Origin: CAYTTA01 sp964440655 | Lineage (GTDB): Bacteria > Bacteroidota > Rhodothermia > Balneolales > Balneolaceae | Assembly (NCBI GenBank): GCA_964440655.1 | Contig: CAYTTA010000022.1 | Coordinates: forward strand, 1-31,925 | Direction of reading: 5' to 3' | Length of the DNA: 31,925 bases | Part shown: positions 22,492 to 30,483 of the stretch, one piece after another | How the letters are laid out: every line of letters begins with the position of its first letter | Position numbering within the stretch: the first letter of the stretch is position 1 | Notes under the pieces: model-generated | Told to the model about the DNA's origin: nothing | Seen by the model: only the letters and a program-made list of their open reading frames with translations | The model's database searches: none | Position numbers and translations under genes: made by a program

Positions 22492-22976
22492 ACCGGTTTC
22501 TGATCAACATCATCGTTGCACTTGCCTGGTCCGGCATTACCGGCGAATTCTCACTCGGGAACCTCTTCCTGGGCTTCCTGCTGGGTTATCTGATCCTCCT
22601 TATCAGCAAGCCCATCTTCCCGGAGTCGACCTACACCTCCAATGTGGTGAGGGCCGTCTACCTGGCACTGCTCTTTGTCAAGGAGCTGGTCCTTTCGAGC
22701 ATCCGGGTCTCGAAAGAGATTCTGAAACCCAATCTGCAGCTCACGTCCGGAGTGGTGGGAATCCCGCTGGAAGCGGCGGAAACCGATGTGGAGATCACCC
22801 TACTGGCCAACATCATCACGGTTACACCCGGAACCCTCAGCCTTGATGTATCGGACGACAAGAAGACCCTCTACGTCCATTCGATGTATATCACCTCCGA
22901 CATTGAAGGGTTCAAAAAGGAGATCAAGAACGGGTACGAGAAACAGATCCTGAGACTTATCCAACACCTGATGTAA
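22488..22976 (+). CDS. mrpE: Mrp Na+/H+ antiporter subunit E
   Basis: This is a 162-aa subunit with two or three N-terminal membrane helices and a cytosolic C-terminal domain. Family features are Asn-Leu-Phe-Leu-Gly-Phe-Leu-Leu-Gly-Tyr (about 25-34), Phe-Val-Lys-Glu-Leu-Val-Leu-Ser-Ser (about 63-71) and Ile-Thr-Leu-Leu-Ala-Asn-Ile-Ile-Thr-Val-Thr-Pro-Gly-Thr-Leu-Ser (about 102-117). It is the last mrp gene, placed after D as in most operons. Its stop is 14 bp from the convergent MtfA-like gene. Confidence 0.95.
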   Translation: MNRFLINIIVALAWSGITGEFSLGNLFLGFLLGYLILLISKPIFPESTYTSNVVRAVYLALLFVKELVLSSIRVSKEILKPNLQLTSGVVGIPLEAAETDVEITLLANIITVTPGTLSLDVSDDKKTLYVHSMYITSDIEGFKKEIKNGYEKQILRLIQHLM

Positions 22977-22990
22977 TTCTCACGGGTCGT

Positions 22991-23872
22991 TCACGACGGG
23001 CAGCTCCATGCGGCCGGGTCGAGACNNNNNNNNNNNNNNNNNNNNNNNNNNNNNNNNNNNNNNNNNNNNNNNNNNNNNNNNNNNNNNNNNNNNNNNNNNN
23101 NNNNNNNNNNNNNNNNNNNNNNNNNGTCGAGACGGTAGAAGTCCCGGAACTGCTTGTAGAGAGCGGGCCTCCCCTTTTTCAGAGGCAGAGGAGAGTCGAA
23201 AAACATTTCGGTCACCACCGCGAAAAACTCTGCCGGGTGTGTCGCTCCGTAGGGATCCAGAAGAGTTTGCTTCCCACGTGCGACCGCATCCCCCAGCCGG
23301 AGGTACTCCAGGGAAAGAGCCCGGCTCCACTCCTCCGCCGATCGCGTTCCCCCCGTCTCATCCAGTCCGGCCGTCGCACCAACCTCCCCGTCAATCTGAT
23401 GGGCAAATTCGTGAAAGACCAGATTACGCCCCCGGAACGGCTCTCTCAGATCCTCTTCAATCTCTCTCCACGACAGAACAATGCTGCCGGCACCCCAGGA
23501 TTCGCCGGACCTGGACTCCTCTCCTTCGGTCATGATCCCCGCCTCATCCTCTTCAAGCAGAGGGGCGATATAGTCATCCGGGTAGACCAGGATCGCTGTC
23601 AGGCCGGGATAGTATCCGGTGGGTTCACCAAGAGAGATCAGCATGGCGAGGGCTCCGATGACCACCTTCATCTCTTCGGTTATCTTCAACCCTCCGCATC
23701 CCTCAAATCGCTTCTCGGACAAAAAAACGGGAAGATGCCGGCGCAGTTCCGCCTGAAGAGGATGCGGCAGTATGCGATAGTGAGGCACCCGCTCATGGAG
23801 GATCTCCAGCCAGAGCTCCGGAAATGGCCGGCGTTGGATCAGACCTCTGCGAAGGGTTTGGAGAAGTGCCAC
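22991..23872 (-). CDS. mtfA: MtfA-like zinc-dependent peptidase (DUF980/M90), split by a probably false gap
   Basis: MtfA proteins are cytosolic zinc aminopeptidases; in Escherichia coli MtfA binds the repressor Mlc. The zinc motif His154-Glu-Phe-Ala-His158 is followed by Gln-Ile-Asp-Gly, and Glu215 or Glu222 (Ala-Glu-Phe-Phe-Ala-Val-Val-Thr-Glu) supplies the third ligand region. Tyr-Pro-Gly/Ile-Leu-Val-Tyr-Pro and Val-Leu-Ser-Trp also match the family. The translation has the 100-N gap eleven codons before the stop. If the 8 bp repeated on both sides are merged, the frame reads Phe-Tyr-Arg-Leu-Asp-Pro-Ala-Ala-Trp, the usual family ending, and the protein is 257 aa, a normal length. The start is GTG at 23872; no in-frame ATG is close by. 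It is convergent with mrpE. Confidence 0.88.
   Translation of the reverse strand: MALLQTLRRGLIQRRPFPELWLEILHERVPHYRILPHPLQAELRRHLPVFLSEKRFEGCGGLKITEEMKVVIGALAMLISLGEPTGYYPGLTAILVYPDDYIAPLLEEDEAGIMTEGEESRSGESWGAGSIVLSWREIEEDLREPFRGRNLVFHEFAHQIDGEVGATAGLDETGGTRSAEEWSRALSLEYLRLGDAVARGKQTLLDPYGATHPAEFFAVVTEMFFDSPLPLKKGRPALYKQFRDFYRLDXXXXXXXXXXXXXXXXXXXXXXXXXXXXXXXXXXLDPAAWSCPS
23026..23125. other. Assembly gap (100 N), probably a false gap at an 8-bp overlap
   Basis: GTCGAGAC ends at 23025 and the same 8 bases start at 23126. Removing 100 N plus one copy deletes 108 bp (36 codons), keeps the MtfA frame open and restores a conserved C-terminus, so no sequence seems to be missing. Confidence 0.88.
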
Positions 23873-24167
23873 AGAATACGGGGGTGATGATGGTTGAACG
23901 GATGATGTTTGAACCGTTGCAGATTGAAATAGTTGCTCAAAAGGAGTTCGGCCGGTAGCGGGAAGACCCTTTCCATAACTGAAATTACGTAATATCCGCC
24001 TGATAAGAGTACCGGCCTGTGGTTCCGAACCGCGTCATGGACCGATCGGCATCCGACCAGAATCACTTTCTGAGCCGGTCCTGCAATGTAGTGGATCGTT
24101 CCTGCAAACTCCTGAACCGGTCGGGTCCGAAGGACACCATCGACTGCATAATCATGATCTCTGCTAA

Positions 24168-25916
24168 ATGAACATGCTCCAGCTTCTCTTCCTGCTCATC
24201 CCTTTGCTTCCTCTGCAGGGCGACGGGCAGGATGAACACGAACAGCACGCTTACCCCGTCTCCCTTTCTACCGATCAGCCTCCGGCGGACCTTCTCATTG
24301 TGAATGGCCGGATCCTGGATGGATCCGGCGCCCCCGCCAGAAGGGCGGAGCTGCTGATCCGTGACGGGGTGATCCGGCAGATCCTGAGCCCCGAAGAACC
24401 GGAACTCTCCTCCCTCCGGAATTCGGCGCGCAGGGTGATCGATGCAAACGGACGAATGGTGACACCGGGCTTCATCGATCTTCATTCACACGGCGATCCC
24501 TCCGGCACTCCCCGGTTCGAGAATTTTCTCTCGATGGGGGTCACCACCATTTCGCTGGGACTCGACGGATCGAGCCCGGGTGGGGCGGATGTCGCAGGAT
24601 GGATGGAACAGGTCGGCAGGCAGGGTACAGGGCCGAATATCCTTCACCTGACCGGCCATGGCACCCTTCGAACTCTTGCAGCTGCACCGGCTTCCGCTCC
24701 CCTGCCGGAAGATGTTCTCCGGAACATGAACCGGATCCTTGAAGCAGCACTGGATGCCGGTTCCTTCGGTCTCTCTCTTGGACTTGAGTATATCCCCGGC
24801 CGCTTTGCCGGAATGGAGGAGCTGGTTTCTCTGGCCCGGACCGTCGCTTCCAGAGAAGGGGTGATCATGAGCCATATGAGAAGCGAGGACGACGACCGGA
24901 TGGAAGAGTCGGTGCGGGAACTTCTCGAACAGGGGCGCCTTTCAGGTGCCCACGTGCATGTCTCCCATATCAAATCCGTATATGCCCGCCGGTCTGAACG
25001 TGCCGATGCCATTCTGGAGCTTCTGCGGGAGGCGCGCCGGGAAGGGATCCGAGTGACCGCTGATCTCTATCCCTATACGGCAAGCTACACCGGTATCGGG
25101 ATTCTCTTCCCTGAGTGGGCCCTGCCGCCCCACTCCTACGATGAAGCTCTGCGGACACGCCGGGAAGAGCTGGCGGAGCATCTCCGCCAAAGGGTCCAGA
25201 GCCGGAACGGACCTCAGGCGACACTCTTCGGAACGGCCCCCTGGGCAGGAATGACCCTGGCGGAAGTGGCGGACTCCCTGGGCAAACCGTTTGAGGAGGT
25301 GCTGATGGATGAGATCGGTCCGCGCGGGGCAAGTGCTGCCTATTTTGTGATGAACGAGGAGGTGATGCGGCGGTTCATGCTCGATCCGATGGTGATGATC
25401 AGCTCCGATGGCAGCCCCACCATGCGCCACCCGCGGGGTTACGGCAGTTTTGCACGCATCATCCACCGCTATGTGCGACAGGAGGGCCTTCTTGGGCTGG
25501 AAGAGGCTGTCCGGAAGATGAGCGCTCTTCCCGCAGCGACCCTGGGGCTCGACGATCCGGCACGCGCCGGCACTCCGAGAGGACGGATCGAGACCGGTTT
25601 TGCCGCGGACCTGCTCATCTTTGACCCCAACCGTGTCAGGGACCGGGCAACCTTCGAGGAACCTCATCTGCCGGCCGAGGGCTTTGACTATGTGATTGTG
25701 AACGGAGTGCCGGTCATCGAGGAGGGAAGGGCGAACCGGAAACTGCCGGGAACGGTGATCCGCNNNNNNNNNNNNNNNNNNNNNNNNNNNNNNNNNNNNN
25801 NNNNNNNNNNNNNNNNNNNNNNNNNNNNNNNNNNNNNNNNNNNNNNNNNNNNNNNNNNNNNNNCGCCGCGACCGCTGATCCGCTGCCACGGCCACTTACT
25901 TAACGCAGAGACCTGA
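24168..25916 (+). CDS. Exported D-aminoacylase-type amidohydrolase (C-terminus crosses a gap)
   Basis: This is a metal-dependent hydrolase of the N-acyl-D-amino-acid deacylase branch of the amidohydrolase superfamily. The N-terminal 20 residues are hydrophobic and end before Gly-Gln-Asp, so it is probably secreted to the periplasm. Metal-site motifs are Asp-Leu-His106-Ser-His108-Gly-Asp, Met-Ser-His236, Val-Ser-His267-Ile-Lys and Ser-Ser-Asp414-Gly, plus Tyr-Pro-Tyr-Thr-Ala-Ser at about 301-306. The strand-2 block that holds the zinc-binding Cys in characterised D-aminoacylases (Gly-Asn-Cys-Gly) reads Gly-Leu-Asp-Gly (131-134). The last secure residues are Leu-Pro-Gly-Thr-Val-Ile-Arg just before the gap; the stop at 25914-25916 is likely but depends on the gap. 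It stands alone on the plus strand, 295 bp from the divergent mtfA-like gene. The start has no clear ribosome site. The substrate is not certain. Confidence 0.87.
   Translation: MNMLQLLFLLIPLLPLQGDGQDEHEQHAYPVSLSTDQPPADLLIVNGRILDGSGAPARRAELLIRDGVIRQILSPEEPELSSLRNSARRVIDANGRMVTPGFIDLHSHGDPSGTPRFENFLSMGVTTISLGLDGSSPGGADVAGWMEQVGRQGTGPNILHLTGHGTLRTLAAAPASAPLPEDVLRNMNRILEAALDAGSFGLSLGLEYIPGRFAGMEELVSLARTVASREGVIMSHMRSEDDDRMEESVRELLEQGRLSGAHVHVSHIKSVYARRSERADAILELLREARREGIRVTADLYPYTASYTGIGILFPEWALPPHSYDEALRTRREELAEHLRQRVQSRNGPQATLFGTAPWAGMTLAEVADSLGKPFEEVLMDEIGPRGASAAYFVMNEEVMRRFMLDPMVMISSDGSPTMRHPRGYGSFARIIHRYVRQEGLLGLEEAVRKMSALPAATLGLDDPARAGTPRGRIETGFAADLLIFDPNRVRDRATFEEPHLPAEGFDYVIVNGVPVIEEGRANRKLPGTVIRXXXXXXXXXXXXXXXXXXXXXXXXXXXXXXXXXXPRPLIRCHGHLLNAET
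25764..25863. other. Assembly gap (100 N) at the end of the D-aminoacylase gene
   Basis: TGATCCGC ends the left flank and recurs at 25876-25883, 12 bases inside the right flank. Joining these copies would remove 120 bp, keep the frame and give an ordinary short C-terminus. This is weaker evidence for a false gap than at the other two sites, because the repeated block is not at the very end. Confidence 0.6.
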
Positions 25917-26041
25917 ACCCGGAACGAGTCGATCGCAGCTGCATTTATTGCCGCAATCGTGAATCCGCAACCGTCGATCAGGACACGCCATTTCCATTTT
26001 CAGTTTCAATTAGCGATCTTCTCAAATCGGCGAAACCGGCT

Positions 26042-26797
26042 ATGTACAGAGTCCAGCTAAACAACTTCGAGGGCCCCCTCGACCTGCTCCTCTTTTTTAT
26101 CCAGCGAGATGAGCTGGACATCTATGACATTCCCATCTCCCGCATCACCAGTGAGTTCCTGGAATACCTGCATCTGATGGAGGAGCTCGATCTGGATGTC
26201 GCCAGTGAATTCATTCTGATGGCCAGCATGCTTATGTCGATCAAGGCGAGGATGATGCTGCCGCGGGAATCGGAACCCGGTGAGGAGGAGTTTGATGAGG
26301 AGGATCCTCGCTACGAGCTGGTCCGGAAACTGCTGGAGTACAAGCGGTACAAGGAGATGGCCGAAAAAATGTCCCTCTTCGAGGAGGATGCCCGCAAAGA
26401 GTACACTCGCGGCTTCTTCGAGGAGGATCTGGTTGAAAAACAGGCATCCGGAGAGGCGCTCCGGAATGTCACTCTCTATGATCTGATGGCAGCTTTCCGG
26501 AAAGTGCTTGCCGATGTAGAGAGGAAAAACACCGTCCACCGGATCGAAAAAGTGACTCATACGGTCGAGGAACAGAGTGAATTCGTGATGCGGACCCTGC
26601 AGGAACAGGGACGCACCTCTTTCGCAGGACTCTGCCGAAAGCTCGACAGCCGGATGGCCGTTGTCGTCACTTTCCTGGCTGTTCTTGAAATGCTCAAGGA
26701 GCAGCAGCTGGATCTTTTCCTGCAGGATGATCCGACCGATTTCTATATTGACCTGAAACCCGTCGACGAAATTCTCGGATCGCCGGTCTCCAACTGA
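26042..26797 (+). CDS. scpA: Segregation and condensation protein A (kleisin of SMC complex)
   Basis: ScpA is the kleisin that joins the two Smc heads and, with ScpB, drives chromosome condensation and segregation in the cytoplasm. The 251-aa protein starts Tyr-Arg-Val-Gln-Leu-Asn-Asn-Phe-Glu-Gly-Pro-Leu-Asp-Leu-Leu-Leu, the family signature, followed by Asp-Ile-Tyr-Asp-Ile-Pro-Ile and Ala-Ser-Glu-Phe-Ile-Leu-Met-Ala-Ser-Met-Leu (about 60-70). A charged middle (about 83-150) leads to a winged-helix-like C-terminal domain (about 190-251, Thr-Phe-Leu-Ala-Val-Leu-Glu-Met-Leu-Lys). The length is normal. scpB is not the next gene, although the two are often paired. The following M28 lipoprotein starts 43 bp after it and is probably co-transcribed. 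Confidence 0.95.
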   Translation: MYRVQLNNFEGPLDLLLFFIQRDELDIYDIPISRITSEFLEYLHLMEELDLDVASEFILMASMLMSIKARMMLPRESEPGEEEFDEEDPRYELVRKLLEYKRYKEMAEKMSLFEEDARKEYTRGFFEEDLVEKQASGEALRNVTLYDLMAAFRKVLADVERKNTVHRIEKVTHTVEEQSEFVMRTLQEQGRTSFAGLCRKLDSRMAVVVTFLAVLEMLKEQQLDLFLQDDPTDFYIDLKPVDEILGSPVSN

Positions 26798-26840
26798 TCT
26801 GCAGACGAACCGATCAAGACAGTTCAAGCATATCCTCTCT

Positions 26841-28547
26841 ATGAAAAACCATCTTCTCCTTGCCCTGCTCATCACAGCGGTTGCAGCTGCAAGCTGCGCG
26901 AAGTACCTCTCCCGGGAAGACGATCCCGCAGCCCGGTACAATGAGGAGCTGCTGCCCTTCCGGGAGGTGATCACCGAAGAGTTTCTGCATGGTCATCTTT
27001 CTGTCATCGCCCATGACTCACTGCAGGGAAGGGGGACCGGAATGCGGGGCCAGAAAATAGCCGCCCGCTATCTCTCCGATTTTTACCGGGACCTGGGATT
27101 CAGACCGGTAGGTGACAACGGCACCTACTTCCAGCATTTTGACCTGCTGGCCGAGCGCACCGACAGTCTGGTCTACAAGACCTGGAGAGTGACGGGCGGA
27201 GACTCCACCCTGGTGAACCTCTCTGTCGCCACCCCCGGAAACACCTCCGATTACATCCAGCTCTTCGGAGGCGGCCGTTCCTTTAACGGACAGGTGGTCT
27301 TTGCCGGTTTCGGAGTGAATGATCCGGCCCGCGGGGTCCATCACCTGGAGGGAACAGATCTTCAGAACAAATGGGTGATGATTTTCGAGGATATCCCCTA
27401 TCATTTCGAGGGAGACACACTGGTGGACCCCGGCATCACCTACAATGAGCGGTTCACGGAAATTGTGAGCGACAACAACGCCAATGGGGTGCTGATCATC
27501 AGCAACGACACGCCCGGTGAGTTCGCCCGGCTGCAGCGACTCGACTCCTGGCTTCTGGGGATTCCACAGAATCTGCGTCTGGCCTACCTGGGAGACCGGA
27601 GCGCCCCGATGCGCTACCCGAAAGGGTATGTCCGGATCAGTCCGGTTCTCGCAGCAGAGCTGCTGGGGCTGAATAGCCCGGAGGAGCTGCCCGGCTACCG
27701 CCTGGAGCTGGCCCGCAACATCCGGAAATTCACTCCTTACGAACTGCCCTATCACCTGGAATACCTTCCCTATGAAGGTCCGACCACGGTCAATACCGAA
27801 AATGTGGTTGCCCTGCTTGAGGGAAGCGATCCGGTCCTGAAGGAGGAGGTGGTGGTTCTGACCGCCCATTACGACCACATCGGACTTACGGCTCCCGACC
27901 GTACCGGAGATTTTATCAACAATGGAGCCGACGACAACGGAAGCGGGACGGTGGCGCTCATGGCAGTGGCCCAGGCCCTGCATGATGCGGCTCTCGAGGG
28001 CATCCGTCCGCGGCGCAGCATCCTCTTCCTCCATGTGTCTGCCGAAGAGGAGGGGCTGCTCGGGTCGCGGTACTACTCCGATCACCCGATCATCCCGATC
28101 GAGAAGACCGTTGCCAACTACAATGCAGATATGGTGGGTCGCAGCACCACGGCGAGAGAGGCGGAGGGGGATACGGACTACATCTACATCATTGGAGGGG
28201 AGATCATCTCAAGCGAGCTGGACAGCCTGGTTCATGAGGCCAACCGGAGCAGTGTAAACATGAACCTGGACTACACCTTCAACAACCTGAACGATCCCAA
28301 CCAGTTCTACCGGCGGAGCGACCACTGGAACCTGGGCCGGCTGGGGGTTCCTTTCGTCTTCTTTTTTACCGGGGTGCATGAGGATTATCACCGGCCGAGC
28401 GATGAGATCGGACGGGTTGACCTGCCGAAACTGGTGCGCACATCGCAGCTCATCTACGCCTCCACCCTTCAGGTTGCCAATCACACCCGGCGTCCGGTTG
28501 TGGATAATCAGCAGTTTATCGAGATCACCCGCAGGCGTCCGAGATAA
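26841..28547 (+). CDS. M28-family zinc metallopeptidase, lipoprotein
   Basis: This 568-aa exported aminopeptidase-like enzyme has the lipobox Ala-Ala-Ala-Ser-Cys with Cys19 as lipid anchor. A PA-like insert domain (about 145-260) precedes the second half of the peptidase. The two-zinc site is complete: His343 (Ala-His-Tyr-Asp-His), Asp364 (Asn-Gly-Ala-Asp-Asp-Asn-Gly-Ser-Gly), the catalytic and ligand Glu402/Glu403 (Ser-Ala-Glu-Glu-Glu-Gly-Leu-Leu-Gly-Ser), Asp430 (Tyr-Asn-Ala-Asp-Met-Val-Gly-Arg) and His517 (Asp-Tyr-His-Arg-Pro-Ser-Asp). Such proteins release N-terminal amino acids from peptides outside the cytoplasm. It follows scpA closely but is unlikely to be functionally tied to it. The next gene, ftsY, is convergent. 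Confidence 0.93.
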   Translation: MKNHLLLALLITAVAAASCAKYLSREDDPAARYNEELLPFREVITEEFLHGHLSVIAHDSLQGRGTGMRGQKIAARYLSDFYRDLGFRPVGDNGTYFQHFDLLAERTDSLVYKTWRVTGGDSTLVNLSVATPGNTSDYIQLFGGGRSFNGQVVFAGFGVNDPARGVHHLEGTDLQNKWVMIFEDIPYHFEGDTLVDPGITYNERFTEIVSDNNANGVLIISNDTPGEFARLQRLDSWLLGIPQNLRLAYLGDRSAPMRYPKGYVRISPVLAAELLGLNSPEELPGYRLELARNIRKFTPYELPYHLEYLPYEGPTTVNTENVVALLEGSDPVLKEEVVVLTAHYDHIGLTAPDRTGDFINNGADDNGSGTVALMAVAQALHDAALEGIRPRRSILFLHVSAEEEGLLGSRYYSDHPIIPIEKTVANYNADMVGRSTTAREAEGDTDYIYIIGGEIISSELDSLVHEANRSSVNMNLDYTFNNLNDPNQFYRRSDHWNLGRLGVPFVFFFTGVHEDYHRPSDEIGRVDLPKLVRTSQLIYASTLQVANHTRRPVVDNQQFIEITRRRPR

Positions 28548-28553
28548 TATCAC

Positions 28554-28592
28554 CCGGAGGTGTACGGAAGGGACAGGCCGTTGCACCTCCGG
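28554..28592. repeat. Inverted repeat after the M28 gene
   Basis: CCGGAGGTG (28554-28562) pairs perfectly with CACCTCCGG (28584-28592) across a 21-nt loop, 7 bp past the peptidase stop. It has no T-tract, so it is a possible mRNA 3' end or pause hairpin rather than a standard terminator. Confidence 0.4.
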
Positions 28593-28637
28593 AGCAGGAT
28601 TGAAACAGCCATCTCCGCTACAGAAGCGAAGCAGCTT

Positions 28638-28673
28638 GCCCCGGCACGACCATCGGTCAGGCAGTACCGGGGC
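28638..28673. repeat. Inverted repeat before the ftsY stop, between convergent genes
   Basis: GCCCCGG (28638-28644) pairs with CCGGGGC (28667-28673), with a GACC/GGTC pair nested inside. It lies 13 bp beyond the ftsY stop and may act as the 3' end of that transcript. There is no T-tract. Confidence 0.4.
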
Positions 28674-28685
28674 GACAAACGCGGG

Positions 28686-29639
28686 TCAGGATTCGAAGAG
28701 CGCTTCGATAAACTCCTCCCGGTCGAATACCTGCAGGTCTTCAATCTGCTCTCCCACCCCGATATACTTTACCGGAACGTTCAGTTCGTTGGAGATGCCG
28801 ATTACAATCCCGCCCCGGGCAGTGCCATCCAGCTTGGTCAATACCAGACCGGTCACATCGACCACCTCCGAGAAGGCACGGGCCTGCTGAAGGGCATTCT
28901 GTCCCGTCGACGCATCCAGCACCAGCAACACTTCATGGGGAGATTCCTCCACCACCCGTCCCATCACCCTCCGGATCTTGGCCAGTTCATCCATCAGGGA
29001 TTTCTTGTTGTGCAGTCTTCCTGCCGTATCCACCAGTACCACATCGGCGCCCCGGGCTACTGCAGCAGAAACCGTATCGAAGGCGACAGCCGCCGGATCG
29101 GCGTTCTGTCCCTGCTGGATGATCGGGACCCCCGCCCGCTCACTCCATATTTTGAGCTGATCGACAGCCGCGGCCCGGAACGTGTCGGCTGCCCCGAGAA
29201 TCACCTGCTTTCCGGCCCGGGAGTAGAGATGTGCCAGTTTTCCGATGGTGGTGGTCTTGCCCACACCGTTCACCCCGACCACCAGAACCACGTGGGGCTT
29301 GTGCGGAAAATCGGCGGTGAATTCCGCCGGGCGGTCGGGACGATTCTCCCTGAGAAGAGCGACAATCTCCTCCTTGAGAATCCGGTTCAACTCCTCCTGA
29401 TTCATGTACCGGTCCCTTGAGACCCTGGCTTCAATCCGGTCAATGATCTCGACGGTTGTCTTCACCCCTACATCCGACGAAATGAGAATCTCCTCCAGTT
29501 CATCCAGAACGGCATCATCGACCTTATCCTTTCCAACCAGAGCCTTGCCCAGCTTCTGCAGAAGCCCCTCCCGGCTCTTCTCGAGACCCTTTTCAAGCGT
29601 CTCCTTCTTTTTCAGACCCAGTTTTTCTAGCCAGCTCAT
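28686..29639 (-). CDS. ftsY: Signal recognition particle receptor FtsY
   Basis: FtsY is the SRP-type GTPase that docks ribosome-nascent chain complexes to the translocon at the inner membrane. The 317-aa protein has an NG domain almost without an acidic A domain: a short Lys-rich amphipathic N-terminus (1-35), a four-helix N domain (Ile-Leu-Ile-Ser-Ser-Asp-Val-Gly-Val), P-loop Gly-Val-Asn-Gly-Val-Gly-Lys-Thr-Thr (122-130), Asp-Thr-Phe-Arg-Ala-Ala-Ala-Val-Asp-Gln-Leu (152-162), Asp-Thr-Ala-Gly-Arg-Leu (204-209) and Thr-Lys-Leu-Asp-Gly-Thr-Ala-Arg-Gly-Gly (268-277). The size is that of Bacteroidota FtsY, shorter than the E. coli protein. The start at 29639 is well supported by the typical Met-Ser-Trp-Leu-Glu-Lys-Leu. 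Confidence 0.97.
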   Translation of the reverse strand: MSWLEKLGLKKKETLEKGLEKSREGLLQKLGKALVGKDKVDDAVLDELEEILISSDVGVKTTVEIIDRIEARVSRDRYMNQEELNRILKEEIVALLRENRPDRPAEFTADFPHKPHVVLVVGVNGVGKTTTIGKLAHLYSRAGKQVILGAADTFRAAAVDQLKIWSERAGVPIIQQGQNADPAAVAFDTVSAAVARGADVVLVDTAGRLHNKKSLMDELAKIRRVMGRVVEESPHEVLLVLDASTGQNALQQARAFSEVVDVTGLVLTKLDGTARGGIVIGISNELNVPVKYIGVGEQIEDLQVFDREEFIEALFES

Positions 29640-29777
29640 AATTCACTCCAACCCATGCTATCGTTTCAAATCGGCAGATAAAAAATGTGTGACGTGAGAG
29701 TTCCCTCAACCCCACAGTTGAAATCACTTTTCCTCTGCTCCCCGGCAGAATGCATCTGAAAAAACCCCCCTGGACGC

Positions 29778-30383
29778 TTAATTAAAATCGGCTCCCTGGC
29801 GGATCGCATTGAACCGGTGAAAATAGTGTACCAGAGAGATGAGCATCATGACCAGAGAGAGAATCATCAGAAATGACTGAACCCCCTTCATCTCCGGGAA
29901 GAAGAAAACCGACACCCAGTAGATGGCCATCACATTGACCGAGATCTTCCCCGTCATCACCGCCATGGCAACCTTCCCGCGGGTGAACTTGATCCAGGCC
30001 GATCCAGCCAGTATGAGCAGATCCCGGATCACCCCGACCAGAAAATACCAGAACGGAATCCATCCGAGCCAGACGGTGTAGCCGAACATGAGAAACGTCA
30101 TCGTCTTGTCGGATACCGGATCCAGAATCTTGCCCAGTTCGGAAACCTCTCCCCGCCGTCTTGCCACCCAGCCGTCCAGAAAATCGGAGAAAATCCCGAA
30201 AAGAATGAGCAGGGTGATCACGGCATTCACCTGATATCCGTTCCGGATATGGAGCCAGATAATGGGAATCGGGATGATAAAGCGGGAGATGGAGAGCAGA
30301 TTCGACCACAAAAACAGATCTCTCTTGACAGAGAGTCCGGGGCCTTCGATCTTCGTCACCATATATTTCTCCATCGGTTCCAT
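29778..30383 (-). CDS. CDP-alcohol phosphatidyltransferase (PgsA-like)
   Basis: This membrane enzyme would transfer a phosphatidyl group from CDP-diacylglycerol to an alcohol such as glycerol 3-phosphate. It has 201 aa and five to six helices. The complete family motif lies at about residues 67-92: Asp67-x2-Asp70-Gly71-x2-Ala74-Arg75-x8-Gly84-x3-Asp88-x3-Asp92. All catalytic and metal-binding aspartates are present. The length fits PgsA or a related synthase, but the alcohol is not fixed by the motif. The start is uncertain: ATG codons at 30383, 30374 and 30362 are in frame, and the last has the best ribosome site (GGAG, 5 nt before). It is divergent from the Nudix gene; an inverted repeat sits at its 5' end. 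Confidence 0.88.
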   Translation of the reverse strand: MEPMEKYMVTKIEGPGLSVKRDLFLWSNLLSISRFIIPIPIIWLHIRNGYQVNAVITLLILFGIFSDFLDGWVARRRGEVSELGKILDPVSDKTMTFLMFGYTVWLGWIPFWYFLVGVIRDLLILAGSAWIKFTRGKVAMAVMTGKISVNVMAIYWVSVFFFPEMKGVQSFLMILSLVMMLISLVHYFHRFNAIRQGADFN

Positions 30384-30386
30384 TGG

Positions 30387-30402
30387 TACAAATTCATTTG
30401 TA
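30387..30402. promoter_or_regulatory. Inverted repeat at the start of the phosphatidyltransferase gene
   Basis: TACAAAT-TC-ATTTGTA is a perfect 7-bp inverted repeat with a 2-bp centre, 4 bp upstream of the first possible start. On the minus strand it includes TGAATTTG, one base off the Bacteroidota -7 motif. If this is the promoter, translation would start at one of the internal ATGs. Confidence 0.35.
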
Positions 30403-30483
30403 AAGGTACTGCTTTTTTTTACTTCATGTTATCCGGGCGGTTCACTCCGGGACCCGGACCCGTTCGGACTCAAACCCCCACCC

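Noticed and set aside
23839..24066. 75-codon minus-strand frame upstream of the MtfA-like gene
   Set aside because: It overlaps the MtfA start in another frame, has a His-rich translation with no recognisable domain and no ribosome site. A real small gene is not excluded.
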